Below the pieces are notes generated by a model, which saw nothing but the letters and a program-made list of their open reading frames with translations, made no database searches and was not told the origin of the DNA. A stretch of 64,000 nt of DNA, taken from NCBI GenBank assembly GCA_026003355.1, contig BPHC01000008.1, positions 62,001-126,000 of the forward strand, in the 5' to 3' direction. Of the stretch, positions 9,146 through 19,103 are shown in pieces; position 1 is the stretch's first letter, and the number at the start of each line of letters is the position of its first letter. The DNA comes from Cyclobacteriaceae bacterium. Its GTDB lineage: Bacteria; Bacteroidota; Bacteroidia; Cytophagales; Cyclobacteriaceae. A program made the translations under genes and the position numbers.

Positions 9146-10576
9146 ATGGCAATTCAAACCGATACCCTGGTTTTCCAGGCCCGCGAGGTATTCGAAAAAC
9201 AGCGTAAATTTTCAGGGCAGTTGCGCAGCGAGCCGTTAAAAGCCCGGAAAAGGCGCCTTTCTTCCATTATCAATTGGGTAAAAGCCCATCGTGAAAAAAT
9301 ACATGAGGCTTTGAACCGCGATTTGTGTAAGCCCTCGGCCGAAACCGATGCCACAGAAATCATTCCGGTTATAACCGAAGCACGCCACGCCCTTACCCAC
9401 CTCGATGAATGGGTCAGGCCGCGTAAAGTAGATGCCCCCCTGACCATGCTGGGAACACGTTCGGTATTGCAGCCCGAACCTAAGGGTGTTTGTCTGGTAA
9501 TATCCCCCTGGAACTATCCGTTCAGTCTGGCCGCCGGCCCGCTGATATCTGCGCTGGCCGCCGGCAATACAGTTGTAATTAAGCCCTCCGAGCATGTTCC
9601 GCACACTGCAAGGCTTCTGCGCGAAATGACAGAGGCGCTTTTCACCGAACAGGAAGTTGCCGTTTTTGAAGGCGGACCCGAAGTGTCACATGCACTTCTT
9701 GCCCTGCCCTTTAACCACATTTTTTTTACCGGCAGCACGGCCGTTGGCAAACTGGTTATGAAGGCTGCAGCCGAACACCTGTCATCGGTAACCCTCGAGC
9801 TGGGCGGTAAGTCGCCCGCCCTGGTGCTGCCTTCGGCCCGCCTCAAAATGGCAGCCCGACGCATTGCCGTAACCAAGTTTGTAAACAACGGCCAAACGTG
9901 CGTGGCACCCGATTATGTGCTGGTACACCAGTCGCGCCTGAATGAGTTTATTGAAGAGTTGCGAACCGAAACCCTGAAATTATTTTCCGAAGGCGGGCAA
10001 CCCATGGAAAACTCACCGCACTATGGGCGCATAATCAATCAAAGCCATTTCAACCGGCTGCAAAAGCTGGTCGAAGATGCCATTGCGCGTGGAGCACGCC
10101 CTGAGCTTTCAGGTACAGTAAGCAGCGCTGACCGTTTTATGCATCCCATTATCCTCTCGCAGGTGCCCGAAGACGCCCTGCTGATGCAGGAAGAAATATT
10201 CGGGCCAGTACTACCGGTATTTACCTTTACCCATTTAAACCAGGCGCTTGACTTTATTGCCGGTAAGCCCTCGCCACTGGCCCTTTATATATTTGGCACA
10301 GATAACGCTGAAACCCGGAAAATCATAAACCAGACTGCATCGGGGGCTGTTTGCGTAAACGACTGCGCCATACATTTTTTGCACCCTAACCTCCCCTTTG
10401 GCGGAGTAAATCACAGCGGCATAGGGAAAGCGCACGGATATTACGGTTTCCAGGCCTTTTCAAACGAAAAACCGGTTTTGGTGCAACGAAAAACATTAAC
10501 CTCCGTTTCCTTTTTTTACCCGCCTTACACGGGCCGCGTAAAAAGACTTATGAATTGGTTAATCCGGATGCTGTAA
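9146..10576 (+). CDS. Aldehyde dehydrogenase family protein
   Basis: The product is 476 aa, the size of class 3-type NAD(P)-dependent aldehyde dehydrogenases, which oxidise fatty or aromatic aldehydes to acids. Visible motifs are the NAD-binding stretch ISPWNYPFSLAAGPL, the glycine motif FFTGSTAVGKLVM, the general-base Glu in TLELGGKSPALV and the nucleophile Cys in NNGQTCVAPDYVL. The late EEIFGPVLPV motif is also present. The C-terminus carries a basic, hydrophobic tail (RVKRLMNWLIRML) like that of membrane-associated fatty aldehyde dehydrogenases. It stands alone, with the divergent transglutaminase-like gene upstream and a separate promoter for the next gene. Confidence 0.93.
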   Translation: MAIQTDTLVFQAREVFEKQRKFSGQLRSEPLKARKRRLSSIINWVKAHREKIHEALNRDLCKPSAETDATEIIPVITEARHALTHLDEWVRPRKVDAPLTMLGTRSVLQPEPKGVCLVISPWNYPFSLAAGPLISALAAGNTVVIKPSEHVPHTARLLREMTEALFTEQEVAVFEGGPEVSHALLALPFNHIFFTGSTAVGKLVMKAAAEHLSSVTLELGGKSPALVLPSARLKMAARRIAVTKFVNNGQTCVAPDYVLVHQSRLNEFIEELRTETLKLFSEGGQPMENSPHYGRIINQSHFNRLQKLVEDAIARGARPELSGTVSSADRFMHPIILSQVPEDALLMQEEIFGPVLPVFTFTHLNQALDFIAGKPSPLALYIFGTDNAETRKIINQTASGAVCVNDCAIHFLHPNLPFGGVNHSGIGKAHGYYGFQAFSNEKPVLVQRKTLTSVSFFYPPYTGRVKRLMNWLIRML

Positions 10577-10625
10577 CAAAAAAATCATCTGTCTTTGCAG
10601 CCCGGATTTTTGCCGTCTGCTTTCG

Positions 10626-10633
10626 TACCTTTG
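10626..10633 (+). promoter_or_regulatory. Putative -7 promoter box for the AsmA gene
   Basis: TACCTTTG matches the Bacteroidota sigma-A -7 consensus TAnnTTTG exactly and lies 32 bases before the AsmA start codon. A T-rich TTTG lies upstream but with short spacing, so the -33 element is unclear. Confidence 0.55.
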
Positions 10634-10665
10634 CAGGAAGGATGTACCAATAACTATTTCCGGCC

Positions 10666-13617
10666 ATGTTAAAAAAAATTGCCATTGCTTTCGTTGTTTT
10701 TATTGTGGTGCTGCTGGCAGCGGCTTTCATCCTTCCGGTGGTGTTTAAGGATGATATCAAGGCGGCCGTAGACCGCGAACTGGCCAAATCGGTAAATGCC
10801 GATGTGGTTTTTGATGTGGATAAGTTCAAGCTTACCCTGTTCAGAAACTTTCCCAACATTACCATCCAGCTGGGCGATTTCGGAATAATAAACCGCGAAC
10901 CTTTTGCAGGAGAAGTGCTATTTGCCGCCCAGCGGCTTGAAGTGGAATTAAATCTTAAAGACCTGCTGTTTGGCGACCAGATCAGGCTAAAAGGCATAAC
11001 TTTAATAAAGCCCATCATTAACATAAAAGTACTGGAAGATGGCCGTGCCAACTACGATATTGCGCTGGCCACGTCTGACACGACCATAACCGCAGAAGAA
11101 CCCTCAGCTTTTTCATTTGGCATTGACCACTGGCAGGTGGTTGATGGCGATCTTGTATATGATGACCGCTCCATTCCCTTTTTCCTGGAGCTTAAAAATG
11201 TTAACCACCGCGGTAGCGGAGACTTTACCCAGGATGTATTTGATTTGAAAACCTACACCGCTGCCGACACGGTAAATGCCGGCTACGGCGGCACAATGTA
11301 CCTTACCAACAAAAAGGCCGAAGCCGATGCCGTACTGTCTATTAGCGAAAACTACTCCAAATACACCTTTCGCGAAAACACGGCCAGAATAAACGACTTT
11401 ACCGTTCGCTTCGATGGCTGGTTTAAAATGAATGAGGATAATTTTGATATGGACATTACATTCAATAGTCCCGAAAACACTTTTAAAAGCCTCCTGTCGC
11501 TTGTGCCTGGCATGTATACCGAAAACTTTAAAGACCTGCAAACCGGCGGAGAGCTGGCTTTTTCCGGATACGTTAAAGGAATATACAGCGATAGCCGGTT
11601 GCCGGCTTTTGCCCTTAACCTGAAGGTAGACAACGGCATGTTTCAATATCCCGATTTACCCAGGCCCGTGTCGAATATACAACTGGATATGAAAGCAGAA
11701 AGCCCCGATGGTGTTGTCGAAAACATGGTAATAGATATTGCAAAACTGCACCTTGATTTCGGGTCAAATCCCCTCGATGCGCGCGTCAGCATAGCCAAAC
11801 TTTATCCCACACAGGTAGATGCAAATATCCGTACCCGGCTTAACCTGGCCGAAGTAACCCAGATATTTCCGGTTCAGGGCCTGGAGCTAAGAGGTAATTA
11901 CGCTGTAAACCTTACGGCAAACGGGGTGTACGATAGCCTGAAAAAAACCATCCCGTCTGTTGATGCATCCATGACCCTCACCAACGGCTTTGTAAAATCG
12001 GCCGAATTTCCTTTGCCTCTTCAGGACATGAAGTTTCAGGCCGAAATTAAAAGCCCCTCAGGCAAAATGAGCGAAACCACCATTGCCGTGCAGAGCTTTT
12101 CCATGATGATGGATAATGAAAAGTTCACAGCCGATGCAGTAATCCGCAACCTGGAAGATTACACCTGGAACCTTAAAGCCGACGGAAGCCTGGATCTGGC
12201 TAAAATAACAAAAGTATTTCCGTTGGAAGGCATGACCTTATCCGGAAAGGTAAAGGCCAACCTGCAAACGCAGGGCCGCATGTCGGATGTTATGGCGCAA
12301 CGATACGATAAACTGCCCACCAGCGGAAGCGCCACACTGGCCAACTTTGTGTATTCGGCAGCTGATCTGCCCTATACCGTCACCCTGTCTGCTGCCGAAT
12401 TGATTTTTGACCCCCGGAAAATAGAACTTAAACAACTAAAGGGCACGGCAGGACGCAGCGACTTTAACCTTACCGGTTCGGTAACCAACTACATGGGGTA
12501 CCTTTTTGGCCGGAATGAGATGCTTAAAGGCAACATGGTGTTTACTTCAAATGTACTGGACCTGAATGAATTCATGACCGATACCGGCACCGAAAGCCCA
12601 TCGGCTGACACCGCTTCGTATGGCGTAATACCGGTACCCGGAAATATTGACTTCGTACTGCAGTCTTCCATAAGTACGGTAAAAATGATGGATTATACCC
12701 TTACCCGGGCCACCGGTAACATTATTGTTCGCGATGGGGTTGCCAGCCTTAACGGACTATCGTTTAACATGCTGGGCGGTGCATTTACCGTAAATGGCAC
12801 CTACGATCCGCGCGATCTGCAGCATCCCAGATATGACTTCGCCCTTAAAATCGAGAGTCTTTCTATTGCGCAGGCGGCATCGTCATTTTCGGTGGTAAGT
12901 ACCTATGCTCCGGTTGCTGGTCTGGTTAACGGCAACTTTTCTACCGATTTTAAGATAAGCGGTGAACTGCTGCCTAACCTTATGCCCAATCTTAAAACTG
13001 TAAATGGCGAAGGGCTTATAAAAATTGCTCAGGCTGCCCTGCGCGAATCGAAACTCGTAGCCGGCATTACCGCATTAACCAAACTGGATGATGCCAGCGA
13101 GGTAACCCTGAAAGACGTAATCATGTCAGCCGCTATTAAAGACGGCCGCCTGAGTGTAAAACCTTTTGATGTGCGCTTTGGGCAATACAAAACCACTATT
13201 GCAGGAAGTACCGGCCTGGATGGTTCGCTGGCCTATAACCTGCGCATTGAAGTGCCGGCAGGTAAACTCGGTACCCAGTTCAATTCGTTTGTAAGCCAGT
13301 ACACAGGAGCAAAAACCGACCCCAATACACCTGTTCCGCTTAACATTGCCCTGGGCGGCACATTTACAAGCCCGCAGCCCAAACTGGTGCTAACCGAACA
13401 AAAACAGCAACTGCAACAAGCCGTTACCGAAGCCGCAAAACAGGAGGTGGAGAAAAAAGCCGGTGAACTGGTGTCCGGACTGTTGGGCGGAAAAACCTCC
13501 AAAACCGATTCGGTTAAGATCGACAGTGTGGCCAAACCCGAAGATCTTAAGAAGAAAGCAGTGGATGAAGGCGTAAAAGCCATACAGAACCTGCTTAAGA
13601 AAAAGAAAAATCAATAG
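10666..13617 (+). CDS. AsmA family protein
   Basis: The product is 983 aa. A single N-terminal transmembrane segment (IAIAFVVFIVVLLAAAFILPVVF) is followed by a long periplasmic region that begins with the AsmA signature (VDRELAKSVNADVVFD and FRNFPNITIQLGDFGI). The C-terminal part (NGEGLIKIAQAALRES, then SLAYNLRIEVP) is the AsmA-like C domain. AsmA proteins belong to the repeating beta-groove family thought to move lipids between the inner and outer membranes. The C-terminus ends in a Lys/Glu-rich tail (LKKKKNQ). The AsmA assignment is clear; a lipid-transfer role is taken from the family. It has its own TACCTTTG promoter box. Confidence 0.9.
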   Translation: MLKKIAIAFVVFIVVLLAAAFILPVVFKDDIKAAVDRELAKSVNADVVFDVDKFKLTLFRNFPNITIQLGDFGIINREPFAGEVLFAAQRLEVELNLKDLLFGDQIRLKGITLIKPIINIKVLEDGRANYDIALATSDTTITAEEPSAFSFGIDHWQVVDGDLVYDDRSIPFFLELKNVNHRGSGDFTQDVFDLKTYTAADTVNAGYGGTMYLTNKKAEADAVLSISENYSKYTFRENTARINDFTVRFDGWFKMNEDNFDMDITFNSPENTFKSLLSLVPGMYTENFKDLQTGGELAFSGYVKGIYSDSRLPAFALNLKVDNGMFQYPDLPRPVSNIQLDMKAESPDGVVENMVIDIAKLHLDFGSNPLDARVSIAKLYPTQVDANIRTRLNLAEVTQIFPVQGLELRGNYAVNLTANGVYDSLKKTIPSVDASMTLTNGFVKSAEFPLPLQDMKFQAEIKSPSGKMSETTIAVQSFSMMMDNEKFTADAVIRNLEDYTWNLKADGSLDLAKITKVFPLEGMTLSGKVKANLQTQGRMSDVMAQRYDKLPTSGSATLANFVYSAADLPYTVTLSAAELIFDPRKIELKQLKGTAGRSDFNLTGSVTNYMGYLFGRNEMLKGNMVFTSNVLDLNEFMTDTGTESPSADTASYGVIPVPGNIDFVLQSSISTVKMMDYTLTRATGNIIVRDGVASLNGLSFNMLGGAFTVNGTYDPRDLQHPRYDFALKIESLSIAQAASSFSVVSTYAPVAGLVNGNFSTDFKISGELLPNLMPNLKTVNGEGLIKIAQAALRESKLVAGITALTKLDDASEVTLKDVIMSAAIKDGRLSVKPFDVRFGQYKTTIAGSTGLDGSLAYNLRIEVPAGKLGTQFNSFVSQYTGAKTDPNTPVPLNIALGGTFTSPQPKLVLTEQKQQLQQAVTEAAKQEVEKKAGELVSGLLGGKTSKTDSVKIDSVAKPEDLKKKAVDEGVKAIQNLLKKKKNQ

Positions 13618-13712
13618 GTCACGCACCATCACGTCTTTTTTTGCAGGCCTTACACAGACGGTAAATTCATATCGGGTGGCTATCAATAAATTAGCAGTTA
13701 AATTCTTAAACC

Positions 13713-15280
13713 ATGCGCCATCTTATATGTTTATTTCTTTTTGCCTGGGCAGGAGCCATGGCCCAGCAAACCGATACCACCCTTGTTCCGAAAATAAAAG
13801 ATGAAGGGCTGAACCGTTCGCAGGTAATGCACATCCTGCATATGCTTACCGATGTGCACGGACCGCGCCTAACCAACTCGCCTGGTTTTAAAAAGGCAGC
13901 CGAATATGCCAAACAAACCTTTGAAAAATGGGGGCTTGAAAATGTTCATTACGACTACTGGGGAGAAGAATTTGGCCGGGGCTGGCAGTTAAAGAAATTC
14001 AGCCTTTCGGCAGTTGCGCCGGTGTACTTTCCGGTTATTGCCTACCCTAAGGCTTGGTCACCTGGTGTTAAGGGTACTGTGGCAGCCGAAGCCGTTTATC
14101 TGGATTTGAAATCCGAAAGCGACCTGGAGAAATACCGTGGCAAACTAAAAGGTAAAATAGTATTGTTCAGCCTGCCCACGCCTGTTAAGCCCGGCTTTGA
14201 ACCCGATGCCCGCAGGCTCGATGAAAAAGATTTGCTGGAACTGGCCAACTCCGGCCCCACCGAGTCGTTTACCGGCCGAAGGTTTGTAGCTCCTGCCGAA
14301 CCCCAGCGCCTGGCTTGGCTAAAGTGGGAATTGTGCATGAAAGAGGGTGCAGCGGCAATACTGGAGGCCAGCCCCTCGTTCAGGCTGGAAGACGGAACAG
14401 TAATGGTGGCCGCCGCAACTGTACCCTATCCGCCCGAAACACCTTTTGCCGACAGGCTACCCTCGCGCAGTGCACAGGCTCCGAAAACCCTGCCGCAGGT
14501 GGTGGTGGCAGCCGAACACTACAACCGCATGGTGCGGCAAATTCAGGATGGCCTTACCGTGCGCCTGGAACTTACGCTCGAAACAGAATTTTTTCCTGCC
14601 GAACAGGGTTTTAATGTGATTGCGGAAATTCCGGGCACCGACCTGAAAGACGAAATAGTAATGATTGGCGCCCACCTGGATTCCTGGCACAGTGGTACCG
14701 GTACCACCGATAATGGCTGCGGATCGGCTGTGATGATGGAGGCCATGCGCCTGCTGAAAAGCCTGGGCCGGCAGCCGCGCAGAACCATACGCATTGCGCT
14801 GTGGGGAGGTGAGGAGCAGGGCTTGCTGGGTTCACGCTCGTACGTAAAACGGGTGTTGGGCGAACGGCTCGATAAAACCTTTCCTTATGATTCGATACGC
14901 CTGACGCCGGCAGGAGAAAAGTTTTCGGTTTATTTCAATATGGATAACGGTTCGGGAAAATACCGGGGCGTTTATCTGCAGGGGAATGAAAATGCTCGCC
15001 CGGTTTTCCGCGAGTGGCTTAAGGCCCTTTGAAAAATGGGGAGCCGACCACATTAACGCTACGCAATACCGGAGGCACCGATCACTTGTCGTTTGATGCC
15101 ATTGGCCTGCCCGGTTTTCAGTTCATCCAGGACCCTATTGAGTACAGCACCCGCACCCATCATACCAGCATGGATGTGTACGATAAAGCTGTGGAAGACG
15201 ACCTGAAGCATAACGCCATTATTACCGCAGCGTTTGCCTGGTTTGCCGCCAATGCCGATAAGAGATTTCCAAAAAAATAG
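13713..15280 (+). pseudogene. M28 family zinc peptidase, frameshifted near the 3' end
   Basis: The first frame (13713-15032, 439 aa) begins with a signal peptide (MRHLICLFLFAWAGAMAQQ). It has a PA-like insert and the M28 aminopeptidase core: GAHLDSWHSGTG (first His and Asp), ALWGGEEQGLLG (catalytic Glu) and NMDNGSGKY. It then stops. The last metal-binding His, in NTGGTDHLSF, and the rest of the domain continue in another frame to 15280. Removing one base near 15022-15026 and one near 15048-15051 restores a normal run reading PFEKWGAD followed by TLTLRNTGG. A single -1 change would also join the frames. Either the gene is inactive, because it lacks a zinc ligand, or the sequence has errors here. 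I cannot tell which. Confidence 0.8.
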
Positions 15281-15394
15281 TTGAGAAGAAAAAAGACATA
15301 AAACAGGATATAGCAGGCGCCAATGCATTTGCCTTTCTATTACCAGCATGCGAATGGCTGCAGCTGCGCATTGCCTTAGTTTACTACTTTAAAT

Positions 15395-15975
15395 CTAAGG
15401 CTGCAGCTGTGCGTAACGGAAACACTCCACCAGGTGGTCGTTCACCAGTCCGCACGCCTGCATGTGGGCATACATTACCGTACTGCCCACAAATTTAAAA
15501 CCCCGCCTGAGCATATCTTTGCTCAGCGCATCCGATTGTTTTGAGGTGGCCGGCACCTGCCCGGGATTTTTCCATTTATTAACAATGGGTTTACCATTTA
15601 CAAAACCCCAGATATAGTTACTGAAACTCCCAAATTCATGCTGAACTTCCAGAAACCTTTTGGCATTATTTACCGCGGCATAGACCTTTAAACGGTTGCG
15701 CACAATGCCGGGGTCGAGCAATATTTTCTCAATCCGCTTTTCAGTAAACCGGGCTACTTTTTCCGGATCAAAATCAGCAAAAGCCTTTCGGTAACCCTCG
15801 CGCTTGTTAAGAATCGTTAGCCAGCTGAGCCCGGCCTGCGCACCCTCTAAAATCAAAAACTCAAAATGTTCTCGATCATCATAAACAGGTACTCCCCCAT
15901 TCCGTATCGTGGTAATGGATGTATTGTTCGGATTTCAGGCACCAGGCGACACCGTATTTTTTCTTTTGCAGGCAT
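15395..15975 (-). pseudogene. tag: DNA-3-methyladenine glycosylase I (tag), two frameshifts at the 5' end
   Basis: The long intact frame (15395-15856) gives LEGAQAGLSWLTIL with the catalytic Glu, and the C-terminal HLVECF with the zinc-binding His and Cys. It lacks the N-terminus. Upstream bases encode the missing part in other frames: a start at 15975 (MPAKEKIRC), then WCLKSEQYIHYHDTEWG, then VPVYDDREHFEF. Two +1 insertions explain this, one near 15947-15950 and one in a run of five C at 15894-15898. Corrected, the protein would be about 190 aa, the normal Tag length, with all four zinc ligands. Tag removes 3-methyladenine from alkylated DNA. The homopolymer position makes a sequencing error a serious possibility. 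Confidence 0.85.
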
Positions 15976-16070
15976 AGTTGTTTATGTTAACAGAACAAAG
16001 TAAGTTTATAGGACTTACAGCGCAGTTTCTGCACCAACTTAATGAATTTGTTAAACTTAATTGTAATACC

Positions 16071-16583
16071 ATGAAGCAACTTCTTTTAATACTTCTTCTC
16101 ATCTCACCGTCAATGATGTTGGCTCAGGATCCGGAAGCCAGACTCAGGGAAATGAAAATTGAACTGTTTACACCCCCGGCCCCTATAGCCAACTATGTGC
16201 GTGCGGTGCGTACGGGCAACCTGGTGTTTCTGGCCGGGCACGGTCCTACGCGGGCCGATGGTACCGATATTCAGGGCAAAATCGGAAAAGATCTTTCTGT
16301 TGAAGAAGGCTACATGGCGGCCCGCCAGGTGGGCATTGCCATGCTCTCTACCCTGAAGGCCGAAATCGGTGACCTGAAAAAAGTAAAACGCATCGTTAAA
16401 GTACTGGGCATGGTTAACTGTACCGAAGGGTTTGCCGATCAACCCAAAGTGATGAACGGCTTTTCCGACCTGATGGTGGCCGTTTTTGGCCCTAAAGGCA
16501 TGCACGCCCGTTCGGCCGTAGGCATGATTGCACTGCCCTCTAACATTGCCGTGGAAGTAGAAATGGTTGTAGAAGTAGAATAA
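16071..16583 (+). CDS. RidA family protein with signal peptide
   Basis: The product is 170 aa from the ATG at 16071, which opens a clear signal peptide (MKQLLLILLLISPSMMLAQ). The in-frame ATG at 15978 would add 31 residues before the signal and is less likely. The mature part is a RidA/YjgF/YER057c fold: PIANYVRAVRTGNLVFLAGHGP, GYMAARQVGIAMLSTLKAEIG and HARSAVGMIALPSNIAVEVE. RidA enzymes hydrolyse reactive enamine/imine intermediates released by PLP enzymes. A secreted or periplasmic form is common in Bacteroidota and may have another role. The next gene, 7 bp downstream, is a PLP-dependent enzyme with an export signal, so the two are probably co-transcribed and may act on the same chemistry. 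Confidence 0.9.
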   Translation: MKQLLLILLLISPSMMLAQDPEARLREMKIELFTPPAPIANYVRAVRTGNLVFLAGHGPTRADGTDIQGKIGKDLSVEEGYMAARQVGIAMLSTLKAEIGDLKKVKRIVKVLGMVNCTEGFADQPKVMNGFSDLMVAVFGPKGMHARSAVGMIALPSNIAVEVEMVVEVE

Positions 16584-16590
16584 CAAGTGG

Positions 16591-17844
16591 ATGAACTCCC
16601 GCAGGAAAGTACTAAAATCGCTCGCCCTCACTTCCTTGTCGTTGCCCTGGCTGCGATCCTGGGCTTCGGCTGTTCAACTGCCCGCACCGCACGATCCGGA
16701 TTACTGGCAAAAAATACGCCATGCCTTTATGCTGTCGAAAGACAAAGTGTTTTTCAATACGGGCACCGTGGGGGCCATGCCTAAGGTTGTGGTGCAACGC
16801 GTTGTTGAACACTTTGAAAAGCTGGCCACCGATGTAGCCGACTGGGATTACAAGACCGACATTGGGTGGATAAGCGGGTATCATCCCCTGCCCGACCTTC
16901 GAAAAAAGATAGCACAGCTCATTAACGCAGATGCACATAGCATTGCCCTTACCGACAATGTAACCAGCGCCATGAGCTACATAGCCATGGGCCTGGAACT
17001 GAAACGGGGCGATGAAGTGCTAACCAGCAACCAGGAGCACGGTGGCGGCCGAAGTGCGTGGATTGTTCGCGAAAAACGCGAAGGCATAGCCTACCGCGAA
17101 GTAACGTTGCCCAAACCCGTACAGAATAAAGATGAGGTACTATCCCTCATCCGTACGGCACTGGCACCCCAGACACGGGTGTTGATGTTATCGCACATCA
17201 TTACAGGAAGCGGGGCCATACTGCCGGTAAAAGAAATTTGTGCCGAAGCAAGGGCTAAAGGAATTATCACAGTACTGGATGGCGCGCAGACCATCGGACA
17301 CATTAAAGTAGATGTTGCCGACATAGGCTGCGATGCCTACGTGGGCTGCTTCCACAAATGGATGGGTGCACCACCCGGTACGGGCTTTATGTGGGTACGC
17401 CCGGAGCTGCTGAAAAACCTGTGGACTTCGGTGTGCAGCTACCAGTGGAACAACCACGAAGATGAAGGCTTTCGGTTTAGCCAGCGCGGAACCGGCAACT
17501 ATTCGGTAATGATCGGCATGGAGGCCGCGCTGGATTTTCACAATGAAATAGGTCCGCAGCGGGTGTACAACCGTATAAAGTTTCTGGGCAGCTACCTGCG
17601 CGATGGATTGCGGAGGATGCCGAAGGTAAAAATCTTTTCCCCGGCTGATGAAGCGATGTGCGCGGGCATTACCGTGTACAATGTGGCCGGCCTTACCGGT
17701 GCGCGGCTGCAGGATGAATTCTGGAACCGGGCCCGCATGCGGCCCCGCTCGCAGGGCGATGAGTTTGGTGTGCGCCACTGCACCCATATTTACAACAGCG
17801 AAAAAGAGCTGGACAGGGCCCTGGAAATACTACAAAAAATATAG
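16591..17844 (+). CDS. Aminotransferase class V-fold PLP enzyme, exported (Tat-like signal)
   Basis: The product is 417 aa. The N-terminus (MNSRRKVLKSLALTSLSLPW) has a twin-arginine-like signal (SRRKVLK), which fits export with a bound cofactor. The class V core is visible: NTGTVGAMPK at the start, an ALTDNVTSAM segment, the cofactor-binding Asp in VLDGAQTIGH and the PLP lysine in GCFHKWMGAPPGTG. The closest families are isopenicillin-N epimerase-like and cysteine desulfurase-like enzymes. The substrate is not evident. It is only 7 bp after the secreted RidA-like gene, suggesting joint periplasmic action in which RidA removes reactive intermediates. That link is inference. Confidence 0.9.
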   Translation: MNSRRKVLKSLALTSLSLPWLRSWASAVQLPAPHDPDYWQKIRHAFMLSKDKVFFNTGTVGAMPKVVVQRVVEHFEKLATDVADWDYKTDIGWISGYHPLPDLRKKIAQLINADAHSIALTDNVTSAMSYIAMGLELKRGDEVLTSNQEHGGGRSAWIVREKREGIAYREVTLPKPVQNKDEVLSLIRTALAPQTRVLMLSHIITGSGAILPVKEICAEARAKGIITVLDGAQTIGHIKVDVADIGCDAYVGCFHKWMGAPPGTGFMWVRPELLKNLWTSVCSYQWNNHEDEGFRFSQRGTGNYSVMIGMEAALDFHNEIGPQRVYNRIKFLGSYLRDGLRRMPKVKIFSPADEAMCAGITVYNVAGLTGARLQDEFWNRARMRPRSQGDEFGVRHCTHIYNSEKELDRALEILQKI

Positions 17845-17867
17845 CCTTTAAGAGTTTTTAAAAAGTT

Positions 17868-19103
17868 ATGATAAAAAGTACACCCGTAATCACACTATTT
17901 CTGGTTCATTGTTACCTGTATTGCTGCGGGCAGGAGAACTTTATTTCAGGCTATATTGTAAAAGCTCAGGGCGATACCGTGCATGGCTATGTTGACTACC
18001 AGCAATGGGTTAACTCTCCGGCGGTAATTATTTTTAAAGCAAATATCAATGAAGCACCCCAAACATTTAAACCGGAAGATATAAAATACCTTTATGTTAA
18101 AGCAGCCAATGAATTATATATGGGTATTAAAACCCAGTTAAGTATCCGGCCGAATAAATACTCCAGTCAGATTTCAAACGAAAATAAAATTGTCTCGGTT
18201 TTTGCGCATGTACTGGTAACGGGCGCTATGAGTCTTTACGGATAAATTATGAAGACTTACCCTATTATTTAATTGAAACGGCAGATGGTAATTTGCAGGA
18301 ATTAATTTTACTGCGTCGGTTAATTTCAACTAACCAGGCATCATTTATGAAGGATTTTGCGGTATATAAAAGTTTTCTGAAAAAACTTTGAAACAAAGTG
18401 CAATGAACTTAAGGGGCAGTTAGAAAAAACTGAATACAATGATAAAGATTTAACTTCGTTTGTCACTAAATATAACAAATGCACTACGGGCACCGGAGGA
18501 CAGGTTATGGTTTTAAACAAAAAACCCGCAACCAGGTGGGGAGCCGTTTTGGGGTACAGTATTAGTCAATATAACTTTTCTGGACAGTATTTTTATTTAG
18601 ATAATGGCCATATAACAGCGGGCAGCATATTGGCCGGTGGCTTTATTGCCGTGTACCTGCCAAGAGGCAGGGGCAGATGGGGAGGCTTTTTTGATGTTTT
18701 GTATAAACCGGTTCGCATGGAAAATGAAACCAGATTTTATGAAGTCTTCTCCTTTTACAACAGCAGAAACAATTTTTACTTCGATTTGATTAAAGCCTCT
18801 GCCTCATTCCGGCATACCAGTGTTTATGGAAAAGTTCGTCCTTATTTTTACGCCGGAGCAACTGCTGCGCTGCCCCTTCGGGCCGAGTCCCGATCTGTTT
18901 ATAACCGGGTTAATACAACCGAGTACCAAACGAAAACCTTTAAAGGAAAAGGCGAGCTCGGATACCTGCTGGGCGGGGGATTTCAGATAAATAAAACGGA
19001 ATGGGAATTCAGGTGGGAGCGGCTGGATTACCAGAGAACGATGTTCATCAACGGGCAGACGTTTAACTTCATTTTTAAATATACTTTGTCCGGCAAACCC
19101 TAA
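17868..19103 (+). pseudogene. Hypothetical secreted/outer-membrane protein, two compensating frameshifts
   Basis: The parts are 17868-18245, with signal MIKSTPVITLFLVHCYLYCCGQ and a domain containing ISGYIVKAQGDTVHGYVDY, and 18507-19103, a strand-rich barrel-like region starting RWGAVLGYSISQYNFSG. The segment between them reads well in other frames: INYEDLPYYLIETADGN after a lost base near 18238-18241, then CNELKGQLEKTEYNDKDL after an extra A in the run at 18380-18385. The net change is zero, so the start and end share one frame. Corrected, the protein is about 410 aa. It resembles a Bacteroidota family of unknown function with a GDTVKGxIDY motif and a C-terminal beta-barrel-like domain. The function is unknown. 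Confidence 0.7.
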
